Assembly: GCF_003967015.1 (NCBI RefSeq)
Contig: NZ_AP017560.1
Location: 1,116,001 to 1,180,000 of the forward strand
Reading direction: 5' to 3'
Source: Pseudanabaena sp. ABRG5-3
GTDB taxonomy: Bacteria; Cyanobacteriota; Cyanobacteriia; Pseudanabaenales; Pseudanabaenaceae
Length of the DNA: 64,000 bases
Both the position numbers and the translations under genes were made by a program. The notes under the pieces are model-generated. The model had not been told where the DNA came from and made no database searches. It saw only the letters and a program-made list of their open reading frames with translations. Shown in pieces: positions 63,671-64,000 of this stretch (position 1 is its first letter; the number at the start of each line of letters is the position of its first letter).

Positions 63671-64000
63671 TTAATCAAAGTTCAATCCTCACAATGTAGT
63701 TGATGCTACCTTAGATTTATCTGAATGTATCAGACATTACTTATTTTGATTAAATGATTCTAAATATATTAAATATATCTATATTTAGCATAGAGAAAAT
63801 ACAGGCTTTAGAAAGCCATAAAACTCTTGACAAGGTTAAAAATCTTGAAATGCGAACCAATAGTTAAAAGAGCGCAAAAAATAATTTAAGCTGTTAAAAC
63901 TATTATAGATAGAGGCATAGAGCCTAATTTGTTACATCAATCATTTGTTTTTATAACTGTTTTTCTCTACTTAATAATTTGTTACAGGTACTATCTAATA
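63671..64000. other. 330-bp AT-rich region upstream of the porin gene
   Basis: No ORF, hairpin or tRNA was seen. The AT-rich DNA presumably contains the porin promoter and leader. I could not identify a convincing Fur box by eye. Confidence 0.45.

Noticed and set aside
1-64000. tRNA or rRNA genes
   Set aside because: I looked for T-loop (GGTTCGAATCC-type) sequences with matching stems and saw none; a covariance-model scan would be needed to exclude a divergent one.

Overview
The window is a chromosomal segment of a cyanobacterium. The evidence is a set of lineage-specific genes (ndhL followed by a DUF3007 gene, the sbtA/sbtB bicarbonate system, a CPP1-like gene, an SLH-porin, a DUF3143 gene beside a J-domain gene) and the very frequent octamer GCGATCGC (HIP1). 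Moderate GC, small single-gene operons and many intergenic palindromes would fit a Pseudanabaena-like filamentous form, but that genus-level guess is inference. No rRNA, tRNA, CRISPR array, prophage or biosynthetic cluster was seen.

Layout. 0-9 kb: start of an APC-type permease, a decayed gene, an FHA-flavoreductase fusion, DUF167, the asd-dapA-rnj group (lysine/threonine precursor synthesis plus RNase J), a J-domain/DUF3143 pair and cdsA. 9-20 kb: a secreted VIT/VWA protein, a TetR repressor divergent from a GST-flavoprotein operon with two operator-like sites, a SpoU methyltransferase, a DUF4189 protein, prepilin peptidase, an M23 peptidase and a tandem pair of secreted metallo-beta-lactamase-fold proteins, one with a ruined metal site. 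20-31 kb: rpsJ standing alone, ndhL-DUF3007 running into an orphan truncated Eco57I-like methylase, hisF, CPP1-nadE, sbtA and sbtB, BlaI-M56 peptidase, a J-domain/TPR protein and a retropepsin. 31-47 kb: phosphatase, GNAT, MAPEG, phosphohexomutase, MarR-dioxygenase, secA, tatC, small secreted and membrane proteins, exonuclease III, BolA and hrcA. 47-64 kb: PP2C phosphatase-Nnr, a PAS-GGDEF-EAL protein, a sirohydrochlorin chelatase, hflX-polA, a 1.8-kb gene graveyard, rsmH and an SLH-porin.

The core genes are ordinary. The unusual content lies between them. (1) A graveyard at 59.06-60.88 kb joins an internally deleted IS30-type element, a uma2 piece, an antitoxin piece and a type I hsdM pseudogene. 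The hsdM pseudogene carries a 112-bp MITE whose removal with one TA restores the reading frame. (2) Two loci at 32.3 and 42.2 kb hold reciprocal relics of one convergent gene pair: one kept the acetyltransferase, the other kept the membrane protein. (3) Several families of short inverted-repeat elements and perfect hairpins with 3-nt loops occupy most intergenic gaps, and one such repeat lies in frame inside polA. (4) One metallo-beta-lactamase-fold paralogue has lost metal ligands. (5) An intact ORF encodes the front part of a type IIG methylase and stops before its NPPY motif. I did not find a convincing new multigene system; these are the best leads.
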